Shown here: piece by piece, positions 27,654-34,553 of the stretch | How the letters are laid out: every line of letters starts with the position of its first letter | How positions within the stretch are numbered: position 1 is the first letter of the stretch | Assembly (NCBI RefSeq): GCF_000960475.2 | Contig: NZ_JZDQ02000001.1 | Location: 124,001-188,000 of the forward strand | DNA length: 64,000 bases | Direction: 5' to 3' | Origin: Nocardioides luteus | Lineage (GTDB): Bacteria > Actinomycetota > Actinomycetes > Propionibacteriales > Nocardioidaceae | Position numbers and translations under genes: made by a program | Notes under the pieces: generated by a model | Seen by the model: only the letters and a program-made list of their open reading frames with translations | The model's database searches: none | Told to the model about the DNA's origin: nothing

Positions 27654-27691
27654 GCGTCGAGTCGGCTCGTCATGACGAGCCGACTCGACGC
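27654..27691. repeat. 38-bp perfect palindrome with flanking partial copies
   Basis: The left arm, GCGTCGAGTCGGCTCGTCA, is followed at once by its exact complement, so the whole 38 bp is self-complementary without a spacer. A partial copy (GTCGAGTCGGCTGAATCTGA) lies at 27625-27644 and an inverted one (GACGAGCCGATTCGGC) at 27705-27720. It sits 36 bases after tesB and may act as terminator. The GAGTCGGC-x-x-ATCTG pattern recurs in the hairpin at 41087-41161. Confidence 0.7.
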
Positions 27692-27754
27692 GATTTTCGG
27701 TGAGGACGAGCCGATTCGGCGTACCTGTCTGATCGCATCTCGCAGTAGGCCAGC

Positions 27755-27792
27755 GCGCTATCGCACACCCTGGTTGCCTGCCGCGATAGCGC
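27755..27792. promoter_or_regulatory. inverted repeat GCGCTATCGC / GCGATAGCGC before ArsC-like gene
   Basis: Perfect 10-bp arms separated by 18 bases, ending 15 bases before the -10 element of the ArsC-like gene. The spacing places the two centres 28 bp apart, as for an operator pair, or the arms could form a hairpin. The regulator is unknown. Confidence 0.4.
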
Positions 27793-27806
27793 ACCGAGGC
27801 GGCCGC

Positions 27807-27812
27807 TAGGGT
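27807..27812 (+). promoter_or_regulatory. -10 element TAGGGT, leaderless start
   Basis: It ends six bases before GTG 27819 of the ArsC-like gene. There is no ribosome-binding sequence. Confidence 0.4.
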
Positions 27813-27818
27813 GGCGGC

Positions 27819-28169
27819 GTGGATCAGATCACGGTGTACGAGAAGCCGACCTGCACGACGTGTCGGAACCTGTTCGTCCTGCTCAAGGAGGAGGGCATCG
27901 ACTTCGAGAAGGTCGACTACCACGTGCTCGGCCTGCGGGCCGAGGAGGTCAAGGACATCCTGGCGAAGACCGGCCTGAGCGCTCGGGACGTGCTGCGCAA
28001 GCGCGAGCCGGTCTACAAGGAGCTGGACCTGGGCAACCGCGACCTCTCCGAGGACGAGCTGGTCGACCTGATGGTGAAGCACCCTGAGCTGATGCAGCGC
28101 CCGATCGTGCTCAAGGGCGACCGCGGCGTGCTGGCTCGGCCGATCGAGAAGGTGCGCGAGCTGTTCTGA
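27819..28169 (+). CDS. ArsC/Spx family thioredoxin-fold protein
   Basis: 116 residues. The active-site segment KPTCTTCRNLFVLL has a CxxC pair, unlike the single Cys of many arsenate reductases. LVDLMVKHPELMQRPIVLKG is the family cis-Pro region. It may reduce arsenate or act as a Spx/YffB-like thiol protein; no ars genes are nearby, so arsenate resistance is not supported by context. Its GTG start follows a -10 element directly. It converges on vapC with a six-base gap. Confidence 0.8.
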   Translation: MDQITVYEKPTCTTCRNLFVLLKEEGIDFEKVDYHVLGLRAEEVKDILAKTGLSARDVLRKREPVYKELDLGNRDLSEDELVDLMVKHPELMQRPIVLKGDRGVLARPIEKVRELF

Positions 28170-28175
28170 GCCGCG

Positions 28176-28589
28176 TCAGGCGCGGAGCCGCTCGGCCGGC
28201 TGACCGGTGGTGCGGGTGATGAGGTCGACGTCGTTGTCGGCGTGGAGCACGGTGAGGTCGGCCTCCTCCGCGACCGCCGCGACGAGCAGGTCGGGCACCG
28301 ACGGTGCCCGGTGACGGCCCTCGCGCAGCACGATGCGCTGGATCTCCAGCGCCCGCGCCTCCGTACGCGGCGTGAGGGTCGCCAGCGGCATGTGGATCAC
28401 CGGGACGTCCTCGACGAGCTCGGACCATTCCCGCTCCGAGCGGGCCAGGTGGCCGATCTCGAGCAGGGTCGTGGTGGTGATGCGTACCTGTCCCAGCTCG
28501 ATCAGCCGGGACCACTTATCGGCGTCGGGGCTGGAGGACATCCGGGCGAGCGCCGAGCGGTGCACCAGCCAGGGTCGAACTACGACCAT
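28176..28589 (-). CDS. vapC: VapC-type PIN domain protein with altered first acidic residue
   Basis: 137 residues. The pattern WLVHRSALARM matches the PIN start WLVDKSALARL, but His10 takes the place of the first metal-binding Asp. The other acidic positions are kept: Glu in TTTLLEIGHLARS, Asp in SVPDLLVAAVAEEADL and the Asp pair in LHADNDVDLI. PIN toxins cut RNA with Mg2+ held by three or four carboxylates, so activity may be reduced or the site may work differently. Its start overlaps the antitoxin gene by ten bases, the normal VapBC layout. Confidence 0.82.
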   Translation of the reverse strand: MVVVRPWLVHRSALARMSSSPDADKWSRLIELGQVRITTTTLLEIGHLARSEREWSELVEDVPVIHMPLATLTPRTEARALEIQRIVLREGRHRAPSVPDLLVAAVAEEADLTVLHADNDVDLITRTTGQPAERLRA

Positions 28590-28798
28590 GCGTCACGCAT
28601 CAGACCCCGGTCGGCGAGCGGCGCGAACTTCGCGAAGTCGGCACCGGCCACGGGTCGCGCCGGGGGCAGCGGACGCAGCGCGTCGGGTGTGAACCACCGG
28701 CGGAGATACTCGTTGCGGGTGAGTCCGAGCCGCGTCGCCTCGGTGTCGATGCGCGCGAGCTCGTCATCCGAGAGGCCTCGGATCAGTACGTCGGACAT
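28580..28798 (-). CDS. vapB: VapB-type antitoxin, ribbon-helix-helix
   Basis: 72 residues. The N-terminal ribbon-helix-helix has SDVLIRGLSDDELARIDTEA and RLGLTRNEYLRRW. The C-terminal toxin-binding tail includes ADFAKFAPLAD. AGGAGGTGG lies before ATG 28798, and a -10-like TAGCAT lies at 28823-28828 on the same strand. The sequence GGACA-GACA-TGTCC at the start codon is a possible autoregulatory operator. Confidence 0.85.
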   Translation of the reverse strand: MSDVLIRGLSDDELARIDTEATRLGLTRNEYLRRWFTPDALRPLPPARPVAGADFAKFAPLADRGLMRDAWS

Positions 28799-28854
28799 GT
28801 CTGTCCACCTCCTGGTCGGGAGATGCTAGCCCAGAGCGGGCCGTCGAGGTGGGA

Positions 28855-29769
28855 TCAGGGGCGGGTCGCGCGGTGGATCCAGGTGGACTCGACCTCCATG
28901 CCGACGTGGCGGTAGAGGTCGAGGGCGCCGGTGCGGGAGTCCGTCGACAACGTCGCGCGCGTCGCTCCATGGGCCCGGGCGGCGCCGAACGCGTCGGCGA
29001 GGAGAGCCTGGGCCAGACCCCGGTTGCGCTGGTCCTTGCGGGTGGCGAGCTTGCTGACGTACCCCTCCCGGCCGTCCTCGGTCATCACCAGCACCGCGGC
29101 GGCGACCACGGCGCCGTCCGGGCCGGTGACGACGCGGATGTTCCACGGCTCGGCGCCGGGACGCTCGACGACGGTGGCGACCCAGTCGGCGAAGGGTTCC
29201 CGCTCCCGCTCGGACCACTCCAGGAACGCGTCCTCGATCACGGTCCACACCTGCTCGTGGTCCTGCGCGGTGGCAGCCCTGATCGCGTACGCATCGGGCA
29301 GATCTCGCACCGGGATCACCGCGTCCTCGGGCAGCGCCAGGACCCAGGACTCCCAGCGTGGGAACCAGCCCAGCGACTCCAGCAGCCGGTCGCCGGGCGA
29401 GCCCTGGGGGACCGGCATGCCGATGACCGGCTCGCCGAGCTCGGCCGCGCGGGCGCTGATCCAGGCGGCCAGGGCGGTGCCGATCCCGCGGCCCCAGTGG
29501 TCGGGGTGGACGGCTGCGTCGGCCCGGGCGCCGCCGGAGCACTCGGCGTAGCCGACGAGCTCACCGGTCGGTGCGAGGACACCGACGGTGGTCGCGCCGA
29601 CGTCGAAGGAGGGCCGCTGCCAGTCGGCGACGATGTCGGCCTCCTCGATGTGGACCTCGCCGATGGTGGCCAGCTCGTTCGCCGCCATCACGCGGGTCAC
29701 GGCGCCGGCGTCGGCGAGTGTCAGCGGGCGCTCCGAGAAACCCGTGGAGAGCGGAAGCGGGGCAGGCAT
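28855..29769 (-). CDS. tandem GNAT N-acetyltransferase
   Basis: 304 residues with two GNAT folds, as in mycothiol synthase-like proteins. The first half has the acetyl-CoA loop VHPDHWGRGIGTAL. The second has the loop ATRKDQRNRGLAQALL and the end segment TRTGALDLYRHVGMEVE. The acceptor substrate is unknown, and the overall sequence is not close enough to MshD to name it so. It is downstream of htdX on the same strand with a 54-base gap. Confidence 0.82.
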   Translation of the reverse strand: MPAPLPLSTGFSERPLTLADAGAVTRVMAANELATIGEVHIEEADIVADWQRPSFDVGATTVGVLAPTGELVGYAECSGGARADAAVHPDHWGRGIGTALAAWISARAAELGEPVIGMPVPQGSPGDRLLESLGWFPRWESWVLALPEDAVIPVRDLPDAYAIRAATAQDHEQVWTVIEDAFLEWSEREREPFADWVATVVERPGAEPWNIRVVTGPDGAVVAAAVLVMTEDGREGYVSKLATRKDQRNRGLAQALLADAFGAARAHGATRATLSTDSRTGALDLYRHVGMEVESTWIHRATRP

Positions 29770-29823
29770 GCGAGCACCGTCTCACCTGCGAGACCTCGCT
29801 CGCCACGGGTTAAATCGGCTGGA

Positions 29824-30690
29824 TCACAGCGCGGTCGTACGCCCCACCAGGTGCAGCGTGTCCGAGCCGCGCTTGTGGAGCGAGAAGTCGTAGCCGTCCA
29901 GGTGCTTCAGCGACCCGAACGCGACCGAGGAGGGCAGGAAGACAGGCTTCTTGAACGCCACGTCCACGCGCACCGCGCCCGGGAGCCGGTTCTCCAGTGC
30001 GGCGATGCAGCGTGCCTTCGTCCACATCCCGTGAGCGATCTGCCGCTTGAACCCGAGGGCCTTCGCGGTCAGCGGGTAGAGGTGGATCGGGTTGTAGTCG
30101 CCGGCGACCTTGGCGTAGCGCCGCCCGAGGTCGGCCTTCAGCGGGAAGACCGGACCGGACGGATCGACCTCGATGAGGTCGGACTTCCACGAGACGTCGG
30201 GGTTGCGCTCGCCGCGTACGAGGTACGTCGAGGTGGACTCCCACACGACCTCGCCCTCGACGGTGGCGACGGTGAGGAACCGGTAGGCCTTGCCGACGGG
30301 GTGCGGCTCGGGCTGCCCCACGGTGGCGGTGACCGCGACGGCCTCGCCGACGGAGATCGGGCGGTAGCCGCTGATCGAGTTCTCGATGTGGACCATGCCC
30401 ATCGCGGGCGAGGGGAAGTCCGGCGAGGACATCAGCGCCATGTGCAGCGGGAAGGCCAGCATGTGCGGGTAGGGGAGCGGCACGGTGTCCTTGATCGGGA
30501 AGCCGCACAGCTCGGCGTAGGCGTCGACCGCGGCGCGGTCGAGCTCGACCGGCTCGCGGGTGAGGCTGAGCTCCTCGTAGGCGACGCCCGTCTTCTTGAT
30601 CCCCGGGAGCGCGTTGATGCCCGGGATGGCGGGAAGGGCCGCCCGGACGAGCAGGCCAGGACCGGACTTACCGGTGAAGATGTCGCTCAT
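29824..30690 (-). CDS. htdX: MaoC-like (R)-hydratase, HtdX-type
   Basis: 288 residues, double hot-dog hydratase 2 family. The active-site motif KVAGDYNPIHLYPLTAKALG has the catalytic Asp and His (GDYNPIH), followed by IAHGMW. It adds or removes water at (R)-3-hydroxyacyl chains. ATG 30690 shares one base with the fabG4 stop. The order htdX-fabG4 with divergent fadA2 is identical to Rv0241c-Rv0242c-Rv0243 of M. tuberculosis, supporting the name. Confidence 0.9.
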   Translation of the reverse strand: MSDIFTGKSGPGLLVRAALPAIPGINALPGIKKTGVAYEELSLTREPVELDRAAVDAYAELCGFPIKDTVPLPYPHMLAFPLHMALMSSPDFPSPAMGMVHIENSISGYRPISVGEAVAVTATVGQPEPHPVGKAYRFLTVATVEGEVVWESTSTYLVRGERNPDVSWKSDLIEVDPSGPVFPLKADLGRRYAKVAGDYNPIHLYPLTAKALGFKRQIAHGMWTKARCIAALENRLPGAVRVDVAFKKPVFLPSSVAFGSLKHLDGYDFSLHKRGSDTLHLVGRTTAL

Positions 30691-32012
30691 CACGCGCCCA
30701 GCATCATCTGGCCGCAGACCCGCACGACGTTGCCGTTGACAGCGGTGGAGGCGGGCGAGGCGTACCAGGCGATGGTCTCGGCGACGTCGACCGGCAGGCC
30801 GCCCTGGGCCATCGCGTTGAGCCGCTGGCCGACCTCACGCGTCGCGAACGGGACCGCGGCGGTCATCTGGGTGATGATGAAGCCCGGGGCGACGGCGTTG
30901 ATGGTGATGCCGTCGGGGAGCTCCTCGGCCAGCGAGTCGACGAAGCCGATGACCGCGGCCTTCGAGGCGCCGTAGGAGGTCTGGCCGACGTTGCCGGCGA
31001 TGCCGGCGATCGAGGAGACGCCGATGATGCGGCCGTTGGGGCGGATCAGCTTCTGCTCGAGCAGCTCGGCGGTGATCCGCTCGGGGGCGCTGATGTTGAT
31101 CTCCAGCACCGTGCCGAAGCGGTCGGGCTTCTGGTTGGCGAGCTTCTTGTCGAGGGTGACGCCGGCGTTGTGGACGACGATGTCGACGCCGCCGAACTTC
31201 TCCTGGAGGTAGGAGGCGATCGTGGCGGGAGCGTCCTCGGCGGTGATGTCGGTGGTGATGTAGTCGGGGGTGACCTTCTTCAGGTCCTCCTCGGCCGGCG
31301 GGATGTCGAGGCCGACGACGGTCGCGCCGTCGCGCTGCAGGACCTTGGCGATCTCCTCGCCGATGCCGCGCGCGGCGCCGGTGACGAGCGCTACCTTGCC
31401 GGTGAGCGGCTTCTTCGGGTCGACCTGCTCTGCGGCGGGGGAGGCGTTCTTGGTGCCGATCCGCACGACCTGGCCGGAGACGTAGGCGCTCTTCGGGGAG
31501 AGCAGGAAGGCCAGCGTCGAGAGCAGCGAGCCCTCGAAGCCCTCGGCGACGTAGACCAGCTGCACGGTGCCGCCCTTGCCGATCTCCTTGCCGAGGCTGC
31601 GGGTGAACCCCTCCAGCGCACGCTGGGCGACCCGCTCGGCGCCCTTGACCTGCTCGGGCGGGGTGCCGATCACGACCACGCGGGGGTTGTTCTCCAGGCT
31701 GCGCAGCACCGGGGTGAAGAACTCCTGCAGGGCGACCAGCTCGGTCGTCGAGGTGAGGCCGGTGGCGTCGAAGACGAGGCCCTTGAAGCGGGCGCCCGCC
31801 GCTGCGGTGTCGGTCGAGGCGATGTCCAGCTCGCCGAGGAGGCCGCCCAGGGACTCGGCCAGACGACCACGGCCGCCGGTGAGGACGGTGCCCTTCGCGA
31901 GCGGGGCGCCGGCTGCGTACCGCTCGAGCTTGGCGGGGCTCGGCAGCCCGAGGTTCTTGACGAGGACCTTGCCGATCGCCGACTGGGTGAAGCTCTGGTA
32001 CTTGTCGCTCAT
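30690..32012 (-). CDS. fabG4: high-molecular-weight 3-oxoacyl-ACP/CoA reductase FabG4
   Basis: 440 residues, two Rossmann domains. The N-terminal flavodoxin-like domain (1-190) lacks catalytic SDR residues. The C-terminal SDR domain (about 210-440) has TGAARGIGEEIAKVL, HNAGVTLDKKLA, the catalytic Ser in SSIAGIAGNVG, and the pair Tyr-x3-Lys in YGASK. This is the form of M. tuberculosis FabG4, which prefers NADH and long acyl-CoA. ATG 32012 is chosen for homology with that protein. It is divergent from fadA2 over 152 bases that carry an operator-like repeat. Confidence 0.93.
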   Translation of the reverse strand: MSDKYQSFTQSAIGKVLVKNLGLPSPAKLERYAAGAPLAKGTVLTGGRGRLAESLGGLLGELDIASTDTAAAGARFKGLVFDATGLTSTTELVALQEFFTPVLRSLENNPRVVVIGTPPEQVKGAERVAQRALEGFTRSLGKEIGKGGTVQLVYVAEGFEGSLLSTLAFLLSPKSAYVSGQVVRIGTKNASPAAEQVDPKKPLTGKVALVTGAARGIGEEIAKVLQRDGATVVGLDIPPAEEDLKKVTPDYITTDITAEDAPATIASYLQEKFGGVDIVVHNAGVTLDKKLANQKPDRFGTVLEINISAPERITAELLEQKLIRPNGRIIGVSSIAGIAGNVGQTSYGASKAAVIGFVDSLAEELPDGITINAVAPGFIITQMTAAVPFATREVGQRLNAMAQGGLPVDVAETIAWYASPASTAVNGNVVRVCGQMMLGA

Positions 32013-32061
32013 GGTCTGCTCTGATCCTTCTGGACGTGGTCTCTGAGGCGTACGTTGGTAT

Positions 32062-32080
32062 GTTACTGGCCAGTTGTAAC
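32062..32080. promoter_or_regulatory. operator-like inverted repeat between fabG4 and fadA2
   Basis: GTTACTGGCCAGTTGTAAC has GTTAC/GTAAC arms, and its first 14 bases after G (TTACTGGCCAGTTG) resemble the site before fadA. A third GTAAC follows at 32088-32092. It is shared by the divergent promoters. Confidence 0.5.
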
Positions 32081-32164
32081 TACAGGTGTAACTCGGTGTC
32101 CACTTTTCGTGATCTCCCTGACATACCCTTCTCCAAAGAGCTTCATCAGACAAGGATGAACACT

Positions 32165-33454
32165 ATGACCACTGCTCAGGCAAAGCGCCGTGTCGCCATC
32201 GTCGGCGGCAACCGCATTCCTTTCGCGCGTTCCAACGGTGCGTACGCGACCGCCTCCAACCAGGAGATGTTCACCGCCGTCCTCGACGGCCTCGCCGCCC
32301 GCTTCGGCCTGGAGGGCGAGCGCATCGGCGAGGTCGCCTCCGGTGCGGTGCTCAAGCACTCGCGTGACTTCAACCTGACCCGCGAGTCGGTGCTCGGGTC
32401 GAAGCTGGCTCCCGAGACGCCCGCCGTCGACCTGCAGCAGGCCTGCGGCACCGGCCTCCAGGCGGCGACCTACATCGCCAACAAGATCGCCCTCGGTCAG
32501 CTCGACTCCGGCATCGCCGGCGGCACCGACACCACCTCGGACGCGCCGATCGCGCTGGGCGAGAAGCTCCGCAAGGTCCTGCTCGAGGCCAACCGCGCCA
32601 AGACCAACGTCGACCGGATCAAGGCCTTCGCCAAGCTCCGCCCGGCCGACATCATCCCCAACATCCCGGCCAACGTCGAGCCGCGCACCAAGCTCTCCAT
32701 GGGTGAGCACGCCGCGCTGACCGCGCTCGAGTGGGGGATCACGCGTGAGGCCCAGGACGAGCTGGCCGCGGCGTCCCACCAGAAGCTGGGCGCCGCGTAC
32801 GACGCCGGCTGGTTCGAGGACCAGATCACTCCGTACCGCGGCCTGGAGAAGGACAACAACCTCCGTCCGGGCTCGACCGTCGAGAAGCTCGCGACCCTCA
32901 AGCCGGTCTTCGGCGTGAAGGGCGAGAACCCGACCATGACGGCCGGCAACTCCACCCCGCTGACCGACGGCGCCTCGGCGGTGCTGTTCGCGAGCGAGGA
33001 GTGGGCCGCTGCCAAGAACCTTCCGGTCCTGGCCTACTTCGTCGACGCCGAGGTCGCCGCTGTCGACTACGTCGCCGGAGGCGAGGGCCTCCTGATGGCC
33101 CCCGCCTACGCCGTCCCGCGCCTCCTCGCCCGCAACGGCCTCACCTTCGACGACTTCGACTTCTTCGAGATCCACGAGGCGTTCGCGTCGCAGGTCCTCT
33201 CCACCCTGGCGGCCTGGGAGTCCCCGGACTTCTGCAAGGACAAGCTCGGCCTCGACGCCCCGCTCGGCACCGTCCCGCGCGAGAAGCTCAACGTCAAGGG
33301 CTCCTCGCTCGCCGCCGGCCACCCCTTCGCCGCCACCGGCGGCCGGATCATCAACAACCTCGCCAAGCTGCTCGACGAGAAGGGCTCCGGCCGCGGCCTG
33401 ATCTCCGTCTGCGCCGCCGGCGGCCAGGGCGTCGTCGCCATCCTGGAGAAGTAG
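32165..33454 (+). CDS. fadA2: acetyl-CoA C-acyltransferase FadA2
   Basis: 429 residues. The nucleophile Cys is in DLQQACGTGLQAA, the conserved His in EIHEAFASQ and GHPFAATG, and the second Cys in SVCAAGGQGVV. It belongs to the trifunctional-protein beta-subunit-type thiolases (FadI/FadA2). ATG 32165 is preferred to 32156 because AAGGA then sits at normal spacing. It is divergent from fabG4 as in mycobacteria. Repeat array 2 begins eight bases after its stop. Confidence 0.93.
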   Translation: MTTAQAKRRVAIVGGNRIPFARSNGAYATASNQEMFTAVLDGLAARFGLEGERIGEVASGAVLKHSRDFNLTRESVLGSKLAPETPAVDLQQACGTGLQAATYIANKIALGQLDSGIAGGTDTTSDAPIALGEKLRKVLLEANRAKTNVDRIKAFAKLRPADIIPNIPANVEPRTKLSMGEHAALTALEWGITREAQDELAAASHQKLGAAYDAGWFEDQITPYRGLEKDNNLRPGSTVEKLATLKPVFGVKGENPTMTAGNSTPLTDGASAVLFASEEWAAAKNLPVLAYFVDAEVAAVDYVAGGEGLLMAPAYAVPRLLARNGLTFDDFDFFEIHEAFASQVLSTLAAWESPDFCKDKLGLDAPLGTVPREKLNVKGSSLAAGHPFAATGGRIINNLAKLLDEKGSGRGLISVCAAGGQGVVAILEK

Positions 33455-33461
33455 ACCCCCT

Positions 33462-33790
33462 GCCGAGGCGTCACTCCCGTCGGCCGAGTTGGCACCTGGT
33501 TGCCAACTCGGCCGACGTATGTGACGGCTCGGCCGACGTACCTGACCCTGTGGGACGCCGCATCGCCGAGGCGTCGCTCCGGTCGCTCGAGGTGTCGCCG
33601 CCGCCGGCCGAGATGGCATCTCGCTGCCACCTCGGCCGACGTACGTGAGGTTTCGGCCGACGTACGTGACCTTTCCGTCGAGACGTCGCTTCGGTCGGCC
33701 GAGTTGGCACCCGACTGCCAAGTCGGCCGGCGTGGGCGACGCTTCGACCGGCGTACGTGACGCCTCGGCCGACGGGAGTGACGCCTCGGC
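33462..33790. repeat. array 2 of 21-bp family: three modules with hairpin cores
   Basis: It fills the 342-bp gap between fadA2 and the convergent tetR. Each module is forward 21-bp units, then a 30-bp core hairpin, then inverted units. Core a (33483-33512) has perfect 12-bp arms GCCGAGTTGGCA and TGCCAACTCGGC around CCTGGT. Core b (33607-33636) and core c (33698-33727) have 11 of 12 pairs and different six-base loops. Forward units begin at 33462, 33565, 33586 and 33677; inverted units begin at 33513, 33637, 33658, 33728, 33749 and 33770. This array defines the element's architecture. Confidence 0.87.
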
Positions 33791-33796
33791 GATGGG

Positions 33797-34492
33797 CTAC
33801 TTGGACGTGAGGGCCAGGGCAGAGGTGACGAGGAAGTCGCGGACCTGGTCGGGGGAGACGGAGCCGACGGTGGGTACGCCGGGGGCGGACTCGGAGACGA
33901 GGATGCCGACGCGGGCGAGCTGGAGGGCGCCGAGGCCGGAGGCGTAGAGGGTGTTGGCGAGCAGGTTGGCGTCCTTGACGTGGAGCTCGCCGGAGGCGGC
34001 GCCGTCCTCGAAGACGGTGGTGAGGATGGTGAGGCAGCCGTTCATGGCGCGGCCGAGGCGGAACAGGGCGCTCTCGGAGAGCTCGTCGAACAGGTCGGAA
34101 CCGCTGCGGCGCATCAGGGTCTGGGCGCAGTCGACGAAGGCGGGATGCTCGATCCCGTAGTCGACGAAGGTGCCGACGACGTCGCGGACCACGTCCGTGG
34201 GCGCGCTGTCGCCCTCGGTCGCGATCAGCATCCGCTCGCGGAGCTCGTCGAGGTAGCCGACCAGGGTCAGCGCGAAGATCTCGTCCTTGCCGGTGAAGTG
34301 CCGGTAGACGATCGCGCGGTTGATCCCGACCGCCTTGGCGATGTCCTCGATCTGGGCGTCGCTCACCCCGCGCTCGTCGAAGAGCTTGCGGGTGGCCGCG
34401 ACGATGTCGGCCTCGCGGGCGCGGCGCCGGGCGGCGGCGGCCGAGCGGCGGCCGTCCGAGGCGGATCCGGAGGTGCTTGGTCGGGTGCTCAC
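33797..34492 (-). CDS. TetR family transcriptional regulator
   Basis: 231 residues from GTG 34492. The DNA-binding helix-turn-helix spans about residues 20-66 (ATRKLFDERGVSDAQIEDIAKAVGINRAIVYRHFTGKDEIF). The C-terminal ligand domain is unassigned. The start is taken six bases after the -10 TACAGT, giving a leaderless transcript. A perfect 19-bp palindrome lies directly upstream, so it probably represses itself. Its targets may include the neighbouring fatty acid genes, but the palindrome was not found elsewhere in the window. Confidence 0.88.
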   Translation of the reverse strand: MSTRPSTSGSASDGRRSAAAARRRAREADIVAATRKLFDERGVSDAQIEDIAKAVGINRAIVYRHFTGKDEIFALTLVGYLDELRERMLIATEGDSAPTDVVRDVVGTFVDYGIEHPAFVDCAQTLMRRSGSDLFDELSESALFRLGRAMNGCLTILTTVFEDGAASGELHVKDANLLANTLYASGLGALQLARVGILVSESAPGVPTVGSVSPDQVRDFLVTSALALTSK

Positions 34493-34498
34493 AGGCAC

Positions 34499-34504
34499 AC
34501 TGTA
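34499..34504 (-). promoter_or_regulatory. -10 element TACAGT for tetR, leaderless
   Basis: On the minus strand TACAGT ends six bases before GTG 34492 and lies beside the palindromic operator at 34511-34529. Confidence 0.45.
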
Positions 34505-34510
34505 CGCGGT

Positions 34511-34529
34511 GTGCAACTCGGAGTTGCAC
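34511..34529. promoter_or_regulatory. perfect 19-bp palindrome, TetR autoregulatory operator
   Basis: GTGCAACTCGGAGTTGCAC has 9-bp perfect arms around a single G. It overlaps the -35 region of the tetR promoter, the classical position for autorepression. Confidence 0.7.
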
Positions 34530-34553
34530 CATGAGTGTCTGTCCTCACACGTC

